From Aquabacterium sp. A3 (GTDB lineage Bacteria; Pseudomonadota; Gammaproteobacteria; Burkholderiales; Burkholderiaceae_C): 64,000 bases of DNA. A program made the translations under genes and the position numbers. The DNA is taken from assembly GCF_038069945.1 (NCBI RefSeq), contig NZ_JBBPEV010000001.1, positions 1,798,001 through 1,862,000 on the forward strand. The letters are read 5' to 3'. Positions 60,895-64,000 of this stretch are shown here, in pieces; the stretch's first letter is position 1; each line of letters opens with the position of its first letter. The notes below the pieces were generated by a model. It did not search any database. It was not told the DNA's origin and saw only the letters and a program-made list of their open reading frames with translations.

Positions 60895-62010
60895 TCAGGC
60901 CCGCAGCAACTGACCGTCACGGCACATCAGGCAGGCCTTGACGATGTCGTCTTCGAGATCGACGTGGAACTGGCCTTCCTTGTTGAACACCAGCTTCAGG
61001 AAATCCAGCACGTTGCGGGCGTACAGTGCGGACGCGTCGGCGGCCACCAGGGCCGGCAGGTTGGTTTCACCGACCAGGGTCACGCCGTGCTTGACCACGG
61101 TGCGGCCGGCTTCGGTCAGCGGGCAGTTGCCACCGGCGGGCGCGGCCAGGTCGACGACGACCGAGCCGGGCTTCATGGACTTGACCATGTCTTCAGTGAC
61201 CAGCACGGGGGCGGCGCGACCGGGGATCAGGGCGGTGGTGATGACGATGTCGGCCTGCGCCACGCGCTTGGCCACTTCCACCTTCTGGCGGTCCAGCCAG
61301 GACTGCGGCATCGGGCGGGCGTAACCGCCCACGCCTTCGGCGGCTTCCTTTTCTTCGGCCGTTTCATACGGCACGTCGATGAACTTGGCGCCCAGCGACT
61401 CGACCTGCTCCTTCACCGAAGGACGCACGTCCGAGGCTTCGATGACCGCGCCCAGGCGCTTGGCCGTGGCAATCGCCTGCAGACCGGCCACACCCACACC
61501 CAGGATCACCACGCGGGCGGCCTTGACGGTGCCGGCGGCGGTCATGAGCATCGGGAAGATGCGCTGGTACTTGTCGGCGGCGATCATGACGGCCTTGTAA
61601 CCCGCCAGGTTGGCCTGCGAGGACAGCACGTCCATGCTCTGGGCACGGGTGGTGCGCGGCGCGGCTTCCAGCGCAAAGCCGGTCAGGTTGGCGTTGGTGA
61701 GGTTTTGCAGCCCGTCCTTGTCAAACGGGTTGAGCATGCCCACCAGCACCGCACCCGGCTTCATCAGGGCGATCTCGTTGGCAAAGGGCGGACGCACCTT
61801 GAGCACCATGTCGGCGCCAAAGGCACCGGCCACATCGGTGATCTCGGCCCCGGCGGCCACGTAGGCTTCGTCGGTCACGCTGGCGGCCACGCCGGCGCCC
61901 GACTGCACGCGCAGGGTGTGGCCCTGTGCTTTGAGCTTCTTGACCGTTTCCGGGGTCACGGCCACGCGGGTTTCGCCGACCGTGGTCTCCATGGGTATGC
62001 CGATGAGCAT
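60895..62010 (-). CDS. pntAA: NAD(P) transhydrogenase alpha subunit, NAD-binding part PntAA
   Basis: A 371-residue soluble domain I subunit. It opens MLIGIPMETTVGETRVAVTP; the NAD-binding motif is VVILGVGVAGLQAIATAKRLG, followed by EASDVRPSVKEQVESLG and the mobile-loop and late segment DLAAPAGGNCPLTE. It passes hydride from NADH to NADP bound by PntB. GGAGACACGT precedes the ATG. It is the first gene of the pnt operon; the 262-bp region to nudJ holds its promoter, which I could not pin down. Confidence 0.95.
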   Translation of the reverse strand: MLIGIPMETTVGETRVAVTPETVKKLKAQGHTLRVQSGAGVAASVTDEAYVAAGAEITDVAGAFGADMVLKVRPPFANEIALMKPGAVLVGMLNPFDKDGLQNLTNANLTGFALEAAPRTTRAQSMDVLSSQANLAGYKAVMIAADKYQRIFPMLMTAAGTVKAARVVILGVGVAGLQAIATAKRLGAVIEASDVRPSVKEQVESLGAKFIDVPYETAEEKEAAEGVGGYARPMPQSWLDRQKVEVAKRVAQADIVITTALIPGRAAPVLVTEDMVKSMKPGSVVVDLAAPAGGNCPLTEAGRTVVKHGVTLVGETNLPALVAADASALYARNVLDFLKLVFNKEGQFHVDLEDDIVKACLMCRDGQLLRA

Positions 62011-62246
62011 ACGTGTCTCCTACATGCTGACTGGGGCAGTGTTTTGGTGAAGGTGTTCTCACGGGCAAACCGCGCAGAACGCGCCAGCATACACAAAGTT
62101 CGGGGCTTTCCCTGGGGGGAATGTCACCCCGTGCCCTGGTTTTCCCGTGCGGGAGGGCGGTTCACCCCCCGATTTGAGGATGAATGTTGTCAAAAATGAC
62201 GCGAACCCGCCCCCCGATCCCCCTGCCGGGGGTCACACACAAGACA

Positions 62247-62267
62247 CGACATTGGCGGATAATGTCG
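62247..62267. repeat. Inverted repeat CGACATT-N7-AATGTCG just before the nudJ start
   Basis: Perfect 7-bp arms (62247-62253 and 62261-62267) end five bases before the nudJ ATG, which lacks a clear ribosome site. It could be an operator or an mRNA hairpin that hinders translation. Confidence 0.5.
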
Positions 62268-62272
62268 GCCTC

Positions 62273-62830
62273 ATGAACACCGCCGATTTGTTGGAAGCCG
62301 TCCCTGCTGCGGAAGTGCCCCAGCCACCTGCCCAGGTGCGCTGGAAGCCCAACGTCACCGTGGCTGCGCTCATCGAGCGCGAGGGCCGCTTTTTGCTGGT
62401 GGAAGAACAAACCTCTGATGGCTTGTTGCTGAACAACCCGGCGGGGCACCTGGACCAGGGCGAGTCACCCATCCAGGGCGTGATCCGCGAAACGCTGGAA
62501 GAAACCGCCTGTGCTTTCGAGCCTCAGGGCTTCATCGGCATGTTCATGTCGCGCTTTCGGCGCACCCGCACGGGTGAAGACGTCACCTACCTGCGCCTGG
62601 CGTTTTTTGGCACGGTGTCCGAGCCTGACCTGAGCCTGGAGCTGGACGAGGGCATCGTGCGCACCGTGTGGATGACGGCCGACGAAATCCGCGCCTGCCC
62701 CGAGCGCCACCGCAGCCCGCTGGTGCTGGAGTGCCTGGAGCGCTACCTGGCCGGCGAGCGCTACCCCCTGTCGCTGCTCACAGTGCACGACAGCGTGTTC
62801 TCGGCGCCGCACTACCACCGCGCCGCCTGA
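62273..62830 (+). CDS. nudJ: Nudix hydrolase NudJ
   Basis: A 185-residue Nudix hydrolase. The Nudix box reads GHLDQGE followed by RETLEETA, with Ala in place of the usual Gly near its end. It begins its domain with [23 protein letters not shown]. The gene stands directly before mnmA, the same pairing as nudJ(ymfB)-mnmA in E. coli, where NudJ hydrolyses thiamine phosphates and nucleotide diphosphates. I chose the ATG at 62273; the frame is open from 62147 but without a better site. Confidence 0.88.
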   Translation: MNTADLLEAVPAAEVPQPPAQVRWKPNVTVAALIEREGRFLLVEEQTSDGLLLNNPAGHLDQGESPIQGVIRETLEETACAFEPQGFIGMFMSRFRRTRTGEDVTYLRLAFFGTVSEPDLSLELDEGIVRTVWMTADEIRACPERHRSPLVLECLERYLAGERYPLSLLTVHDSVFSAPHYHRAA

Positions 62831-62838
62831 TCCACAGC

Positions 62839-63975
62839 ATGTCCCTGCGTCCGCAACGTGTGGTCGTCGGCCTGAGCGGCGGCGTGGATTCGGCCGTGTC
62901 CGCCTGGTTGCTCAAGCAACAGGGCCACGAGGTCATCGGCATCTTCATGAAGAACTGGGAAGATGATGACGACAGCGAGTACTGCTCGTCGCGTCAGGAT
63001 TTTCTGGATGCCGCCTCGGTGGCCGACGTGATCGGCATCGAGATAGAACACGTGAACTTCGCGGCCGACTACAAGGACCGCGTCTTCGCCGAGTTCCTGC
63101 GCGAGTACCAGGCCGGGCGCACGCCCAACCCGGATGTGCTCTGTAACGCCGAGATCAAGTTCAAGGCCTTTTTGGACCACGCCATGCGCCTGGGCGCCGA
63201 GAAGATCGCCACCGGCCACTACGCACGGGTGCGCGGCGTGGCCGACGCGTCGTATGACAGCGGCGAGCGCTTCGAGCTGCTCAAGGGCCTGGACCCGCTG
63301 AAAGACCAGAGCTACTTTCTGCACCGCCTGAACCAGGCGCAGCTGTCCAAAACGATGTTCCCGGTGGGCGAGCTGCCCAAGACCGAGGTGCGCCGCATCG
63401 CCGATGAGATCAAGCTGCCCAACGCCAAGAAGAAGGACTCGACCGGCATCTGCTTCATTGGCGAGCGGCCGTTCCGCGAGTTCCTCAACCGCTACCTGAG
63501 CAACACGCCCGGCCCGATCCTCGATGACCGCGGCCGCAAGCTGGGCGAGCACGTGGGCCTGAGCTTCTACACCCTGGGCCAGCGCAAGGGCATCGGCATT
63601 GGGGGCGTGAAAGAGAAAGGCTCGCAGCGCGGCGGTGGCGAGCACGACCCGTGGTTCGTGGCGCGCAAAGACATCGAGAAGAACACGCTGTACGTGGTGC
63701 AAGGCCATGATCATCCCTGGCTGCAGCAGCACACGCTGGTGGCCGACGACCTGAGTTGGGTGGATGGCCGTGGCCCCGCCATGGGCGCCACCGGGCTGGC
63801 CGCCAAGACGCGTTACCGACAGGCCGATGCCCCCTGCGAGGTGACGGCCGCGGACGCGAAGACGCTGGCCTTGCGCTTCCCCGAGGCGCAGTGGGCGGTC
63901 ACGCCCGGCCAATCAGCCGTGCTGTACCAAGGCGAGGTGTGCCTGGGCGGGGGCGTGATCGCCTCGGCGGCGTGA
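62839..63975 (+). CDS. mnmA: tRNA 2-thiouridylase MnmA
   Basis: A 378-residue enzyme that adds sulfur to U34 of Lys, Glu and Gln tRNAs. The PP-loop is [16 protein letters not shown] (about residues 10-25). The two catalytic cysteines are in [12 protein letters not shown] and [12 protein letters not shown]. The typical [10 protein letters not shown] segment follows, and a C-terminal beta-barrel. It starts eight bases after the nudJ stop. A further ATG at 63983 (ATGAGCACC) may open the next gene, but only 18 bases of it are visible. Confidence 0.96.
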   Translation: MSLRPQRVVVGLSGGVDSAVSAWLLKQQGHEVIGIFMKNWEDDDDSEYCSSRQDFLDAASVADVIGIEIEHVNFAADYKDRVFAEFLREYQAGRTPNPDVLCNAEIKFKAFLDHAMRLGAEKIATGHYARVRGVADASYDSGERFELLKGLDPLKDQSYFLHRLNQAQLSKTMFPVGELPKTEVRRIADEIKLPNAKKKDSTGICFIGERPFREFLNRYLSNTPGPILDDRGRKLGEHVGLSFYTLGQRKGIGIGGVKEKGSQRGGGEHDPWFVARKDIEKNTLYVVQGHDHPWLQQHTLVADDLSWVDGRGPAMGATGLAAKTRYRQADAPCEVTAADAKTLALRFPEAQWAVTPGQSAVLYQGEVCLGGGVIASAA

Positions 63976-64000
63976 TGTGCACATGAGCACCCGGCCTCCC

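Noticed and set aside
63983..64000. Start of a gene after mnmA
   Set aside because: Only six codons are visible before the window ends and no ribosome site is evident, so it cannot be supported.

Overview
The window reads as chromosomal DNA of a GC-rich Betaproteobacterium, most likely order Burkholderiales (Comamonadaceae/Sphaerotilaceae-like). Pointers are a DUF3567 protein (a family I know mainly from Betaproteobacteria), an ordinary MerR-type LiuR with acyl-CoA carboxylase genes, a PEP-CTERM protein, a LEPR-XLL/DUF4347 giant protein and uniformly high GC. I see no rRNA, tRNA, CRISPR array, insertion sequence or phage gene. Coding density is very high and no gap exceeds about 300 bp.

Layout. 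(1) 1-6267: the 3' part of a chemotaxis operon, cheA (partial)-mcp-cheW-cheR-cheD-cheB, with overlapping genes. (2) 6276-8103: a degenerate-GGDEF/EAL protein and DUF3567. (3) 8263-19002: a light/photo-oxidative stress region. A B12-binding MerR photoreceptor (LitR/CarH type) leads into DUF2256 and an FeS-type photolyase. Divergently lie a glutathione peroxidase and a six-gene lipid-modification operon (FAD oxidoreductase, DUF1365, cyclopropane-synthase-like methyltransferase, MFS transporter, DUF3833 lipoprotein, SDR). A diiron desaturase-like gene follows the photolyase. (4) 19039-34232: acyl-CoA catabolism in two operons. The first encodes an acyl-CoA dehydrogenase, thiolase, FadB-like protein and family III CoA-transferase, opposite a TetR gene. 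The second is liuR with a biotin-dependent acyl-CoA carboxylase, dehydrogenase, hydratase and a BKACE enzyme. An identical perfect 16-bp palindrome lies in both divergent promoter regions, so one regulator probably controls both.

(5) 34478-54205: the most unusual part, a 20-kb gene train on the minus strand. In order of transcription it encodes a GAF-membrane fusion protein, a PqqD-like/M50 peptidase/membrane fusion protein, a shortened SecA-like ATPase, a 3858-residue LEPR-XLL/DUF4347 surface protein with 15 cadherin-like repeats, a small periplasmic adaptor, and a diguanylate cyclase. It looks like a dedicated export-and-display system for one giant adhesin. A second diguanylate cyclase gene (54431) stands divergently at its head, so cyclic di-GMP enzymes bracket the locus.

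(6) 54431-64000: that cyclase with a coupled lipoprotein, a TetR/SDR divergent pair, a PEP-CTERM protein, the transhydrogenase genes pntAA-(panD)-pntAB-pntB with panD placed inside the gene row, and nudJ-mnmA. All calls come from reading the sequence; no database search was run.
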